From positions 89,401 to 153,400 of the forward strand of contig NZ_AOHX01000046.1 of NCBI RefSeq assembly GCF_000337735.1: a DNA stretch of 64,000 bases, in the 5' to 3' direction. Shown here one piece after another: positions 36,594 through 46,627 of this stretch. Origin of the DNA: Natronorubrum sulfidifaciens JCM 14089 (lineage in GTDB: Archaea > Halobacteriota > Halobacteria > Halobacteriales > Natrialbaceae). The stretch's first letter is position 1. Each line of letters opens with the position of its first letter. A program made the translations under genes and the position numbers. Under the pieces are notes generated by a model, which saw only the letters and a list, made by a program, of their open reading frames with translations, was not told where the DNA came from and searched no databases.

Positions 36594-36616
36594 CGCTCGT
36601 TTCCCGGGAACGAGCG
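36594..36616. repeat. Inverted repeat upstream of pccA
   Basis: CGCTCGTT (36594-36601) and AACGAGCG (36609-36616) are exact reverse complements; the centre TCCCGGG is itself nearly palindromic, so 22 of 23 bases fit one dyad. It lies 150 nt before the pccA start in an otherwise gene-free 278-nt gap. It could be a terminator arm for the nitrilase transcript or an operator. Confidence 0.5.
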
Positions 36617-36765
36617 ACTCCACGTCCACCTCCTCGTCTTCACTCGCACCCTCTTTCACATCTTCGACGAACCGAACGCTGGTCTCGAGGCCCAGCGCGA
36701 CAGTCGTCCTCCCGCGACCCGTTGCGAAAAAGTAAGGTAGGGGCTTCGCATTGGTTCTGACAGGA

Positions 36766-38601
<1,836 letters not shown>

Positions 38602-38630
38602 CGCCGCCACAGTCGCGACCGAGCCGTCGG

Positions 38631-38636
38631 TTTTTT
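38631..38636 (+). terminator. T6 tract after pccA
   Basis: TTTTTT follows the GC-rich GAGCCGTCGG 29 nt after the pccA stop, a usual archaeal termination signal. No strong stem precedes it. Confidence 0.45.
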
Positions 38637-38641
38637 CATAG

Positions 38642-38712
38642 GGGTGAACGGGTTCGGTCATTTGAGCCGGTGTTCCCACGGGCTGGGAGTTTGGGTGAAC
38701 GGTCTTTCACCC
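38642..38712. repeat. Repeated and inverted GGGTGAA elements before the radical SAM operon
   Basis: GGGTGAACGG occurs at 38642-38651 and again at 38693-38702, 51 nt apart. The second copy is the left arm of a perfect dyad GGGTGAA-CGGTCT-TTCACCC (38693-38712) ending 18 nt before the ATG at 38731. The position overlaps the expected promoter, so this looks like an operator pair. Confidence 0.5.
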
Positions 38713-38730
38713 CGTTTCCTACGTGTTGGT

Positions 38731-39075
38731 ATGGCCGAGACCTCACAACTCGAGCGGGTGGAGACTGACGAGCGGGCGAACCCACAGCGACAGTGGGAGC
38801 TGTTCGTCCGCGAGACCGAAGCCGAGTCGCTGACCCACGTCGGCAGTGTGGCGGCTGCAAACGCCACAACGGCCCACGAACACGCCTCGCGGTTGTTCGG
38901 CGAGTACGCCGTCGATCTGTGGCTCTGTCCCGCCGACGAGGTCGAACGGTATTCGGCACGCAGCCTCACGGCCGAGACGGACGATTCGGACGAGCGCCAC
39001 GAGGGATCGTCCGACTCCAAACCGAGCCGGTTCACCGGTGAGACGTGTCACACGCAGGGGGTGACCGACACGTGA
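38731..39075 (+). CDS. Htur_1727-type radical-SAM-partnered protein (PaaB-like, candidate RiPP precursor)
   Basis: 114 residues. The core WELFVRETEAESLTHVGSVAAANATTAHEHASRLF, with DLWLCPADEVERYS, resembles the PaaB-like fold of phenylacetyl-CoA epoxidase subunit B. The tail (about 85-114) is polar, Ser/Asp/Thr-rich and includes one Cys (GETCHTQG). I recall a haloarchaeal family named for Htur_1727, described as a radical-SAM-partnered candidate peptide precursor; this matches in content and context. Its TGA overlaps the GTG of the radical SAM gene (GTGA, 39072-39075). Whether it is a modified substrate or an accessory subunit is open. Confidence 0.75.
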   Translation: MAETSQLERVETDERANPQRQWELFVRETEAESLTHVGSVAAANATTAHEHASRLFGEYAVDLWLCPADEVERYSARSLTAETDDSDERHEGSSDSKPSRFTGETCHTQGVTDT

Positions 39076-40283
39076 TTTCGATCAGTAAGCTGCTCTGCGA
39101 CCTCGATGCCGAAGGCGACGGCCTTCGGTACGACGACGCCGAGGGCTCCTCGAAACCACAGATCACCGAGGACAAACAGCGCCGCCCGGTCGTCGTCTGG
39201 AACACCACCCGCCGGTGTAACCTCTACTGCTCGCACTGCTATGCCGGTGCGGACCTCGAGTCCGCCCCCGGTGAGTTCTCGACGGCCGAAGCGAAGGCGT
39301 TCCTCGAGGACCTCGCGGCCTACGGCGCGCCGGTGATCCTCTTTTCGGGCGGCGAACCGCTCGTGCGGGACGATCTGGTCGAACTCGTCGACTACGCTGC
39401 CGACCTCGGGCTGCGACCGGTTCTCTCCTCGAACGGGACCTTGATCACCCGCGAGAAGGCAATAGCCCTCCGAGACGCCGGGCTGCAGTATGCGGGCATC
39501 TCGGTCGATGGCTTGCCCGAGCGAAACGACCGGTTTCGGGGCCAAGACGGGGCGTTCGACGCTGCTGTTCGCGGAATCGAAAACTGTCTGGACGTCGGCT
39601 TGAAAACCGGGCTGCGGTATACGATTACCGACGCCAACGCGCCCGACCTCGAGGGAGTCGTCGACCTGCTCGCCGAGAAGGGACTGGATCGGTTCTGTTT
39701 CTACCACCTCGATTACGGCGGCCGCGGGGCCGAAATCGTCGACGCCGACCTGACGCCACGCGAGAAACGCGAGGCGGTCCGGCGAGTCGCCGATCTGACC
39801 CTCGAGTATCACGACCGGGGCGAGGAAATCGAGACGCTACTGGTCGGCAACTACGCCGACGCAGCCTTCCTCGTCGAGTACGCCCGCGAGGAGTTCGGCG
39901 AGAAACAGGCACAGGTGGTCTACGACTACCTCGAGCGAAACGGCGGCGACCCGACGGGTGAACGAGTTGCAGACGTCGACTACGCGGGCAACGTCCACCT
40001 GACGCAGTTCTGGCAGGGGTACAGTCTCGGCAACGTTCGCGACCGGCCGTTCGGCGAAATCTGGGAGGACGAGTCGAACCCGCTGCTCGAGGCGATTCGA
40101 AACCGTGAGCAACACCTCACGGGCAAGTGTGCAGACTGTCAGTACCAGTCGATCTGTCGCGGTGGCTCTCGGCTGCGCGCGCTTGCGACGACCGGCGACC
40201 TGTTTGCGCCGGACCCGCAGTGTTATCTCTCGGATGTGGAGGTACGTGGCACTGACCCGTCTGTCGGCGCTAGTGCTGACTGA
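39072..40283 (+). CDS. Radical SAM/SPASM enzyme (TIGR04053-like)
   Basis: 403 residues. The cluster motif CNLYCSHC (Cys49/53/56) binds the radical SAM [4Fe-4S]; ILFSGGEPLVRDD is the GGEP SAM-binding strand, and SVDGLPERNDRFRG a later barrel motif. The C-terminal SPASM-type region has CADCQYQSICRGG and a last Cys in DPQC for auxiliary clusters. The N-terminal RPVVVWNTTRRCN resembles NirJ/AhbD-type heme-pathway and peptide-modifying enzymes. The start GTG 39072 overlaps the partner gene; an earlier GTG at 39045 is possible. It probably modifies its coupled partner or a tetrapyrrole; the sequence alone does not decide. Confidence 0.88.
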   Translation: MISISKLLCDLDAEGDGLRYDDAEGSSKPQITEDKQRRPVVVWNTTRRCNLYCSHCYAGADLESAPGEFSTAEAKAFLEDLAAYGAPVILFSGGEPLVRDDLVELVDYAADLGLRPVLSSNGTLITREKAIALRDAGLQYAGISVDGLPERNDRFRGQDGAFDAAVRGIENCLDVGLKTGLRYTITDANAPDLEGVVDLLAEKGLDRFCFYHLDYGGRGAEIVDADLTPREKREAVRRVADLTLEYHDRGEEIETLLVGNYADAAFLVEYAREEFGEKQAQVVYDYLERNGGDPTGERVADVDYAGNVHLTQFWQGYSLGNVRDRPFGEIWEDESNPLLEAIRNREQHLTGKCADCQYQSICRGGSRLRALATTGDLFAPDPQCYLSDVEVRGTDPSVGASAD

Positions 40284-40305
40284 ACGGCACCCCACTCCTA
40301 TCAGG

Positions 40306-40713
40306 TCAACAACAGAACATGAACGGGTAGATCAACGCGACCCGGTCGCCGTCCTCGAGTGTGGTCTCGAGTCCCTCGTAGTGTTCGTTGAACCGGCCGT
40401 TGAGACAGACACGCGCGTAGGTCCGGGTCTGGTCGCCTTCGGGGTTCTTGCGCCAAGTTCCCGGCAGGTCGTCGGGCACTGGGGCCCAGCCGTGGGCGGT
40501 TGCGTCGGCTTCCGTCTCGGCCATCAGCATCTCTTCGACGTCGTAGACCTCGAAGAACGCCTCGAGGAAGTCACGAAGTCGTGCACCCGAAAACGTAAAC
40601 TCGAGTTCGTGGGTGCCGACGGCGTCACGGATGTGGCCAGTACAGCGAACGGTGACGGTCGTCCGTGGCTCGTGGTGCTCTTCGCGTTCGCTTTGGGTCG
40701 GTTTGGCCGCCAT
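40306..40713 (-). CDS. MoaD/ubiquitin-like protein ending in Cys-Cys
   Basis: 135 residues. The beta-grasp part (about 25-135) includes TTVTVRCTGHIRDAVGTHELEFTF, ARLRDFLEAFFEVYDVEEML, YARVCLNGRFNEHYEG and LEDGDRVALIYPFMFCC, which fits the MoaD/ThiS/SAMP fold. Normal members end in Gly-Gly, the site of adenylation and thiolation; this one ends FCC, so the usual chemistry should not be possible unless processed. ATG 40713 (MAAKPTQSER) is chosen over an upstream start at 40737. It converges on the radical SAM gene (22 nt apart). Two palindromes lie in its promoter. Confidence 0.78.
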   Translation of the reverse strand: MAAKPTQSEREEHHEPRTTVTVRCTGHIRDAVGTHELEFTFSGARLRDFLEAFFEVYDVEEMLMAETEADATAHGWAPVPDDLPGTWRKNPEGDQTRTYARVCLNGRFNEHYEGLETTLEDGDRVALIYPFMFCC

Positions 40714-41019
40714 GTCGGTGGTACGGGGCCGTCCCATGAAAGGCCAGTTCCGAACATGTTCGACAATGTGCTGTTCATGAACGGTTTCGATGTGTGTTGT
40801 ACCGGATGGAACGTCGTGGACGCGAACATAACGGGTGCTTGTCGAGAGAATAGTACGCTCAAGCGCTGCTCAAATACAACGAGCATACTAATATCATACT
40901 AGTATCGGATAGAATTATATACACTGTCGGACAGATCCGTACATTTATGTTGCGATCTATGCAGCAAGACCTGATTGACGCCAGAGGATTTATAATTGAT
41001 GCCTGTAAGAGTCCGTTCA
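40714..41019. other. 306-nt AT-rich intergenic region between MoaD-like and HalOD1 genes
   Basis: Apart from the paired palindromes, it holds ATACTAGTAT (40896-40905), CTGTC-G-GACAG (40924-40934) next to a TTATATA box, which is one copy of the recurrent TATACTGTCGGA motif, and TTTATAAT (40989-40996), the probable HalOD1 promoter. No gene is convincing here: a frame opening at 40947 runs out of phase through the HalOD1 gene. Confidence 0.5.
40751..40782. promoter_or_regulatory. Paired palindromes upstream of the MoaD-like gene
   Basis: CGAACATGTTCG (40751-40762) is a perfect 12-nt palindrome and GTTCATGAAC (40773-40782) a perfect 10-nt palindrome built from the same half-sites in reverse order. 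They lie 38-69 nt upstream of the ATG at 40713, a likely place for a dimeric regulator. Confidence 0.5.
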
Positions 41020-41310
41020 ATGCTACTCTCAGTCGATCGCTCGGACGCTGCCGAGACGTATTCAGTAAGTTTCGACGTGATCGCGGCTGTCGCCGAGCAA
41101 GAGGGCGTCGACCCGATGGATATCGAGCCGCCGGAGTACGACGCACTGTACGAGGTTATCAATCCCGAAGCGCTCGATACGCTCTTTGCACAGAGAGAAG
41201 ACGGCTCGAAACGGGCAAACGGCACCGTCGAATTTCCCTTCTGTGGCTATCGAATCACTGTCGACGGCACTGGCGAGGTCGAGGCCGTCCCGCAAGACGA
41301 CACCCGATAA
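41020..41310 (+). CDS. HalOD1 output-domain protein
   Basis: 96 residues. SVSFDVIAAVAEQEGVDPMDIEPPEYDALYEVINPEALDTLF and VEFPFCGYRITVDGTGEVEAV match the haloarchaeal HalOD1 domain, usually a small stand-alone protein or the output of signalling proteins, role unknown. ATG 41020 is supported by TTTATAAT 24-31 nt upstream. Earlier in-frame starts (TTG 40996, ATG 40999) would overlap that box. Convergent with the thioesterase gene. Confidence 0.82.
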   Translation: MLLSVDRSDAAETYSVSFDVIAAVAEQEGVDPMDIEPPEYDALYEVINPEALDTLFAQREDGSKRANGTVEFPFCGYRITVDGTGEVEAVPQDDTR

Positions 41311-41313
41311 CGC

Positions 41314-41733
<420 letters not shown>

Positions 41734-41792
41734 TATCGCCTGCAGACGGTATCAATCGCCGTATAGGTACCTATCGACGCACAGATGGTCCG

Positions 41793-42545
41793 TCACTCCT
41801 CAGCACAGGCGGCTTCGAAGACGGTCTCGTGGAGGCGATCCGTGACGATCTCCATCAGCGGCTCCATGTTTTGGGTGTCCGCGCGATTGTATCTGATGAG
41901 TGTCTCGAGTGCGCCGTCGTCGCCGCGTTCGTACTCGTGCCAGAGGCGCACGGCATCGCGGCCGCTGAGGTCGGGCAGGTCGCGGTCGATTCCGAGGTCC
42001 CGCTCGATCGCTTTCAGGCCGCCGTCGAGGCCGATTTTCTTGCAGGGATACATGAGGTCGACGTGGGGCGTCTGCACGTCGAGGTCATAACACGTCTCGA
42101 GGAAGGGGACGTCGAAGCGCTGGCCGTTGAACGTCACCAGCAGCGACGACGCCTCGAGTTCGGCCTCGAGCCGTCGTGCTGTCAGATCGCGGCCGTTGAC
42201 GAACGTCTTCGTCTCGCCGCCGCGGTGGACGCTGACGGTCGTCACATCGTTGCTTGCCGCGTCGAGTCCGGTCGTCTCGATGTCCAGAAAGCAGGTCTGT
42301 TCGCTGACGTTCTCGTAACACCGCCAGCGGCTGGCGGCCGGCAGCGCCTCGGTGAACGGGGCGACGTCGCCGCGCTCGAGGTGGGTCCAGCCGTCCTCGA
42401 TGAACGTCTCGATACGGTCTGCGATCGTGTCGCCGACGACGCTGCCGTCGAACTCGTCCCAGTGGGTGATCCCCTGTTGCCAGAGGCGCCGTTCGGTAGT
42501 TTCCCCGACGCCGTGGACGGGAATGAAGCTGTTCTCGATTCGCAC
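41793..42545 (-). CDS. RNase H-like / 3'-5' exonuclease domain protein (YprB-like)
   Basis: 250 residues. After an N-terminal helix-hairpin region (ENSFIPVHGVGETTERRLWQQGIT), the DEDD-type exonuclease core is visible: CFLDIETTGLD (Asp/Glu), VTFNGQRFDVPFLE (second Asp) and LIRYNRADTQNMEPL (C-terminal Tyr/Asp), which suits YprB/RNase_H_2 nucleases. GTG start at 42545. The N-terminal hairpin may bind nucleic acid. Monocistronic, divergent from the coiled-coil gene. Confidence 0.85.
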   Translation of the reverse strand: MRIENSFIPVHGVGETTERRLWQQGITHWDEFDGSVVGDTIADRIETFIEDGWTHLERGDVAPFTEALPAASRWRCYENVSEQTCFLDIETTGLDAASNDVTTVSVHRGGETKTFVNGRDLTARRLEAELEASSLLVTFNGQRFDVPFLETCYDLDVQTPHVDLMYPCKKIGLDGGLKAIERDLGIDRDLPDLSGRDAVRLWHEYERGDDGALETLIRYNRADTQNMEPLMEIVTDRLHETVFEAACAEE

Positions 42546-42649
42546 ACCAGTTTCAGAGTGGCGAGTGAACTAAAAGCGATTGGATCGAGCGCCAGATCGG
42601 CGGTCGTTCTCACCGTCCGGCTTTTCATACCGGGCGCCGTAGCGTACGT

Positions 42650-43438
42650 ATGGTCGACCACGACGACGAACTCCTCGCGGCCGTCCGCGACCTCACGCGG
42701 ACGATCGAGGCCCTCCAGCAGGAACTCGAGTCCACCCAGCGCCGACCGCGGCTTCGACCGTCACCACTGCGGCCCCCGACGCCTCGAGAGCTACTCGCCT
42801 TTACTGATGAGGTGGCAGTACCTGCGACGATCGCCGTCCTCGAGACGAGTGTGCGGGCGCTCGAGGGATTCCAGCGGGCGCTTGCACTCGCACGGACCGA
42901 GCGAGACGTTCGCGATCGAACGACCGAGGCGACGAGCGCCACGAGCAAGCGGGCCAGCGAGCTCCGGCAGACAACCCTCTCACAGCTCGATGGCGTCTTA
43001 GCCCGCTTACAGCAGGCCGCAAGCGATGGGACGCTGCCTGCTGACGACGGCGCACGCGAGTTGCTTACCGAGGCCCGCGAGTTACGCGACGACGTCGACA
43101 GCCGACTGCGAGACGTCGGGGCCGACGTCGACCGGCAACAGATCGACCGGACGGAGTCAACGGACGTCGTTCGGATCGACGTACAGGAGGGGCGGCCCGA
43201 CGACCTGCAGAATGGTGTCTCTCCCGACAACCGCGGCGATCCTGCCTCTCGCGTCGACGTCGACGCTGAACTCGAGACGCTGAAAGAGCAGTATGGAGAC
43301 GACGAAGCCGAGAACGATATGCCGGACACCGCGTCCGAAAACGCGGACCGTGAAAACGAGGGCGCTGATGAGAACGGCGAAACAACCGATTCCGACGGCG
43401 ACGACGATGACGTCGCCGGTTCCGACTCCGAGAGTTAG
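42650..43438 (+). CDS. Haloarchaeal coiled-coil protein (DUF7547-like)
   Basis: 262 residues. The N-terminal DDELLAAVRDLTRTIEALQQELESTQ is a coiled coil, followed by Pro/Arg-rich PRLRPSPLRPPTPRELLAF, a helical middle (about 55-165, e.g. RASELRQTTLSQLDGVLARLQ), and a very acidic disordered tail (about 215-262, with DGDDDDVAGSDSES). No enzymatic motif. I recall related haloarchaeal proteins as DUF7547, unverified. The last four bases overlap the stop of the OB-fold gene on the other strand. Confidence 0.72.
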   Translation: MVDHDDELLAAVRDLTRTIEALQQELESTQRRPRLRPSPLRPPTPRELLAFTDEVAVPATIAVLETSVRALEGFQRALALARTERDVRDRTTEATSATSKRASELRQTTLSQLDGVLARLQQAASDGTLPADDGARELLTEARELRDDVDSRLRDVGADVDRQQIDRTESTDVVRIDVQEGRPDDLQNGVSPDNRGDPASRVDVDAELETLKEQYGDDEAENDMPDTASENADRENEGADENGETTDSDGDDDDVAGSDSES

Positions 43439-43794
43439 ACCGGATCGAACCGGTAGCCGTCCCAGTCCTGACTTTCGGGTTCGCGAATGCCGGCTCCGGG
43501 TTCGCGGAGTTCTTCGACGTAGACCGGTTCGACTTCGTCGCCGGTCTCGACATCGTCAGTCGTCAACTGGACGATTGCGCGGACCGATTCTCCCTCAACG
43601 TCGAACTCGACGATCGCGAGCGTGTTCGGCTCGCGGACGCCGGGTGGGGTGGCCGTACTTTTCGTCCACGTCACGACCTCAGCGGTGTACTCGCTCAGAT
43701 CGACCGTGTCGACCGGTTCCGTGCCGCCGGGACCACGCGGGTGGCCGGGGTAGCTGATCGAACCGTCCTCGTACTTGTAGGCGTCCATCGTCAT
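43435..43794 (-). CDS. OB-fold (DUF35-type) partner subunit of the thiolase
   Basis: 119 residues. AEVVTWTKSTATPPGVREPNTLAIVEFD and DVETGDEVEPVYVEE fit the OB-fold part of DUF35 proteins, which bind acyl-CoA and bridge HMG-CoA synthase or thiolase in archaea. The usual zinc-ribbon Cys residues at the N-terminus are absent. The ATG at 43794 overlaps the thiolase stop by ATGA, marking it as the small subunit of the same ketothiolase complex. An alternative ATG is two codons in. Confidence 0.85.
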   Translation of the reverse strand: MTMDAYKYEDGSISYPGHPRGPGGTEPVDTVDLSEYTAEVVTWTKSTATPPGVREPNTLAIVEFDVEGESVRAIVQLTTDDVETGDEVEPVYVEELREPGAGIREPESQDWDGYRFDPV

Positions 43795-44948
43795 TGTGCT
43801 GCCTCCATGATCGTGGTAATCACACAGTTGCCAAAGCCGCCGACGTTACAGGTCAGGCCGATATCGGCGTCGACCTGTCGTGGGCCGGCTTCACCCATGA
43901 GCTGTTCGTAGATCTCGACACCCTGTGCGACGCCGCTTGCGCCCAGTGGGTGGCCCTTCGATTTGAGCCCACCGGAGGTGTTGATCGGCAACTCGCCGGT
44001 GTCGCGTTCGGTGTAGCCCTCCTCGATCAGTTTCCAGGCCTCTCCCTGCTCGGCGAAGCCAAGCCCCTCCATCTGGAGGAACTCGAGGATGGTGAACATG
44101 TCGTGGAGTTCGGCAACATCGATGTCGTCGGGGCCGTAGCCGCTCATCTCGTAAGCCCCCTTGCCGCTCTCGACGACACCGCCCATGATCGTCGGGTCCT
44201 CGCGTTCGTGGACGACGTGAGTGTCCGTTGCGCCGTCGATCCCCGCGATAACGACGTAGTCGTCGGTGTACTCTTTCGCAACCGACTTGGGACAGAGCAT
44301 GAGTGCGGCCGAGCCGTCCGTGATCGGACAGAAGTCATACAGCCGCAGCGGATCGGCGACAATCGGCGACTCGAGGACGGTCTCCAAGTCGACTTCCTTC
44401 TGAAACTGGGCGTGAGGGTTGTCGACGCCGTTTTTGTGGTTCTTGACGGCGACTTTCCCGAGACTCTCGCGGGGGGCGTCGAACCGTTCCAAGTAGTGGC
44501 GAGCCGTCAGCCCGGCAAACGACGGCAGCGTGACGCCGGTTTTGTACTCGACGGGGTGGGTCAGTGATGCGATGACATCGGTCGCTTCGCCGGTCGTCCG
44601 ATGGGTCATCTTCTCGCCGCCGACGAGCAACGTCATCTCGCTGGCACCGCTTGCCACTGACTGCCAGGCGGCATAGATTCCCGCTCCGCCGCTCGAACTC
44701 GTCTGGTCGACACGCTGGGTGTACGCTGGCATCGCATCGAGGTCGTGTGCCAGCGCGTTCGGCACACCTGTCTGTCCTTCGAACTCGCCGCTTGCCATGT
44801 TCGAGACGTACAGATGCTCGACAGCTTCGGCGTCGACACCTGCATCGTCCAGACACTCGATTCCGGCCTCCGAAAGCAGGTCGAGAATCCAGCCCTCGCG
44901 TTGCCCGAACTGGGTCATCGAGGCTCCGATTACTGCAACACGTTCCAT
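43791..44948 (-). CDS. Thiolase large subunit with Ser in the nucleophile position
   Basis: 385 residues, SCP2/archaeal thiolase type. LHDMFT (His), GLKSKGHPLGASGVAQ (His) and the C-terminal CNVGGFGNC block are present. Where the acyl-accepting Cys normally sits (ACASGG), this protein has TSSSGG with Ser84 in place of Cys. I recall that a Ser-His-His set was reported for haloarchaeal ketothiolases used in polyhydroxyalkanoate synthesis, so it may be active rather than dead. It is coupled to the OB-fold subunit. A TATA box lies 25-31 nt upstream. Confidence 0.9.
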   Translation of the reverse strand: MERVAVIGASMTQFGQREGWILDLLSEAGIECLDDAGVDAEAVEHLYVSNMASGEFEGQTGVPNALAHDLDAMPAYTQRVDQTSSSGGAGIYAAWQSVASGASEMTLLVGGEKMTHRTTGEATDVIASLTHPVEYKTGVTLPSFAGLTARHYLERFDAPRESLGKVAVKNHKNGVDNPHAQFQKEVDLETVLESPIVADPLRLYDFCPITDGSAALMLCPKSVAKEYTDDYVVIAGIDGATDTHVVHEREDPTIMGGVVESGKGAYEMSGYGPDDIDVAELHDMFTILEFLQMEGLGFAEQGEAWKLIEEGYTERDTGELPINTSGGLKSKGHPLGASGVAQGVEIYEQLMGEAGPRQVDADIGLTCNVGGFGNCVITTIMEAAQ

Positions 44949-44972
44949 AGCTTACCAAATTATAGTCAACGA

Positions 44973-44979
44973 TTTATAT
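44973..44979 (-). promoter_or_regulatory. TATA box of the thiolase operon
   Basis: ATATAAA on the minus strand lies 25-31 nt upstream of the thiolase ATG (44948), in an AT-rich 88-nt gap after hflX. This predicts a leaderless transcript. Confidence 0.55.
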
Positions 44980-45036
44980 GTAAGGGTAGGTGTGTGTTTA
45001 CATACCCCACTATTTTGGCCAGAACCGGGAGGGGAC

Positions 45037-46338
45037 CTACGCGGACTCCGCCGCTGCCGTTTGCAGTTCGGTCGCACGCGAGCGGGCCTGTGAAATCACC
45101 GCTGGGCGGGCTTCGAACTCGATGATGACATCCGTATCGCCGTAGGTAACATCGTCGACGTTCGCGTTGTCGTGGATCCAAGAGACGATGCTCATCGTCT
45201 CGTCGGTCATCGGCAAGAGGAGTCGTTCTTCCTGCCACTCGGGAAGTTCCGCGTCGATCCGCTCGAGCAGCGTCTCGATGTTCGTTCCCGTTTTCGCGCT
45301 GACTGTCACCGGGTTCGGTGCGAGCGCCGAGAGCGCGGCTTGTTTCTCCGCTAAGTCCTCGTCGTCGACCGCGTCGATCTTGTTCAACACGGTCACGATC
45401 GGCGCTTCGTTGCGCTCATAGAGGGTATCGTGGCAGGTAACGAGTTTCTCGTGGATCTCGTCGATGTCCTCGCTGACGTCGACGACGAGCAAGACCAGAT
45501 CCGCCCGGTAGACCGAATCCAGCGTCGACTTGAACGACTCGACCAGCCAGTGGGGCAGATCGCTGATGAAGCCGACAGTGTCGGTCACCAGCACGTCCCG
45601 CGGTTCGATATCGGCCCGGCGCGTCGTCGTTCCAAGCGTCGTGAACAGCTTGTCCTGCGATTCGGCGGTCGGATCGAGGTCCGGATGCAGTCCGTCGTTC
45701 TCCTCGACCGCTAAATCGTCGGCGAGTTGGCGCAGCAGGGTCGATTTCCCGGCGTTCGTATAGCCCGCGAGCGCGACCAGATCGAACCCCGAATCGCGTC
45801 TGCGCTCCCGGCGCTGTTCTTCGGTCTGCTCGATCTGCTCGAGTTCGTCCCTGATCCGGCTGATCTGGTTTTTGATGTCCTGTTCGCGACTCTCGTCGTA
45901 CTCCCCGAGCCCCATGAAACCGGGGTGTTCCTCGCGTTTGGCCAGACTGGTCTTGGCCTCGGCACGGGGCAGTTCGTATCGGAGTTCGGCCAACTCGACC
46001 TGCAGCTGTGCTTTCCGGGTCTGGGCGCGCTGGCCGAAGATCTCGAGGATCAGGGTGAATCGGTCGATGACCTCGACGCCGTCGGGCAACAGCTGGCCGA
46101 GGTTGTACGTCTGATAGGGACCGAGTCGGTTGTCGAAAATGACCGTCATCGCGTCGGTTTTGACGACGGTCTCGGCGAGTGCTTCGGCTTTCCCCTCACC
46201 GAGCTGGAGGGCGGGATCGGCTCGCCGTGATTGGGTAATCTCGCCGGCGACGGTGTACCCTGCCGCTTCGGCGAGGTCACGGATCTCGCTTGTATCGGGC
46301 GTTCCGGAATCGACGCGTTTTGCGATAATTGCTCTCAT
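45037..46338 (-). CDS. hflX: Ribosome-associated GTPase HflX
   Basis: 433 residues. The N-terminal HflX domain (KAEALAETVVKTDAMTVIFDNRL), coiled-coil linker with RYELPRAEAKTSLAKREEHPGFMGLGEYD, and the G domain: G1 GYTNAGKST (about 194-202), G2/G3 LFTTLGTTTRR and DTVGFISDLP, G4 LNKID and a SAKTG G5. HflX binds the large ribosomal subunit, splitting stalled ribosomes in bacteria. Length is typical for haloarchaea. ATG 46338. No obvious operon partner. Confidence 0.93.
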   Translation of the reverse strand: MRAIIAKRVDSGTPDTSEIRDLAEAAGYTVAGEITQSRRADPALQLGEGKAEALAETVVKTDAMTVIFDNRLGPYQTYNLGQLLPDGVEVIDRFTLILEIFGQRAQTRKAQLQVELAELRYELPRAEAKTSLAKREEHPGFMGLGEYDESREQDIKNQISRIRDELEQIEQTEEQRRERRRDSGFDLVALAGYTNAGKSTLLRQLADDLAVEENDGLHPDLDPTAESQDKLFTTLGTTTRRADIEPRDVLVTDTVGFISDLPHWLVESFKSTLDSVYRADLVLLVVDVSEDIDEIHEKLVTCHDTLYERNEAPIVTVLNKIDAVDDEDLAEKQAALSALAPNPVTVSAKTGTNIETLLERIDAELPEWQEERLLLPMTDETMSIVSWIHDNANVDDVTYGDTDVIIEFEARPAVISQARSRATELQTAAAESA

Positions 46339-46627
46339 ATAGGGTGCAAACTGTGGATGTCACTCGGGCGTGGTCGGTCGGAATGACTCGAACTGGACCG
46401 ATCGTCGATCCGGCGAGCCAGCAGTCGAAGACGCTGCTCACACTGGCGCTGCAGTCGGTTCGACACGCGCCCGATCACGCTAGGGATGCCGGTCACACAC
46501 CTCTGTTGGATGAACGGTAATCATACACAACGGTACGCGCCCGACAGTCTTGAATCCCGTGCTCGATCGACCTACCAGTTCGTGGTATCACAACAGTCAT
46601 TATCGCCGACTCGAATGCGAAGCCGTG

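Noticed and set aside
38731..38817. Possible short leader-peptide reading of the radical SAM partner
   Set aside because: The partner is a continuous 114-residue protein with a PaaB-like core; nothing in its first codons looks like a classical RiPP leader.
41734..41792. Possible frameshift or split gene between thioesterase and exonuclease
   Set aside because: Both proteins are complete with proper ends; the 59-nt gap is ordinary.
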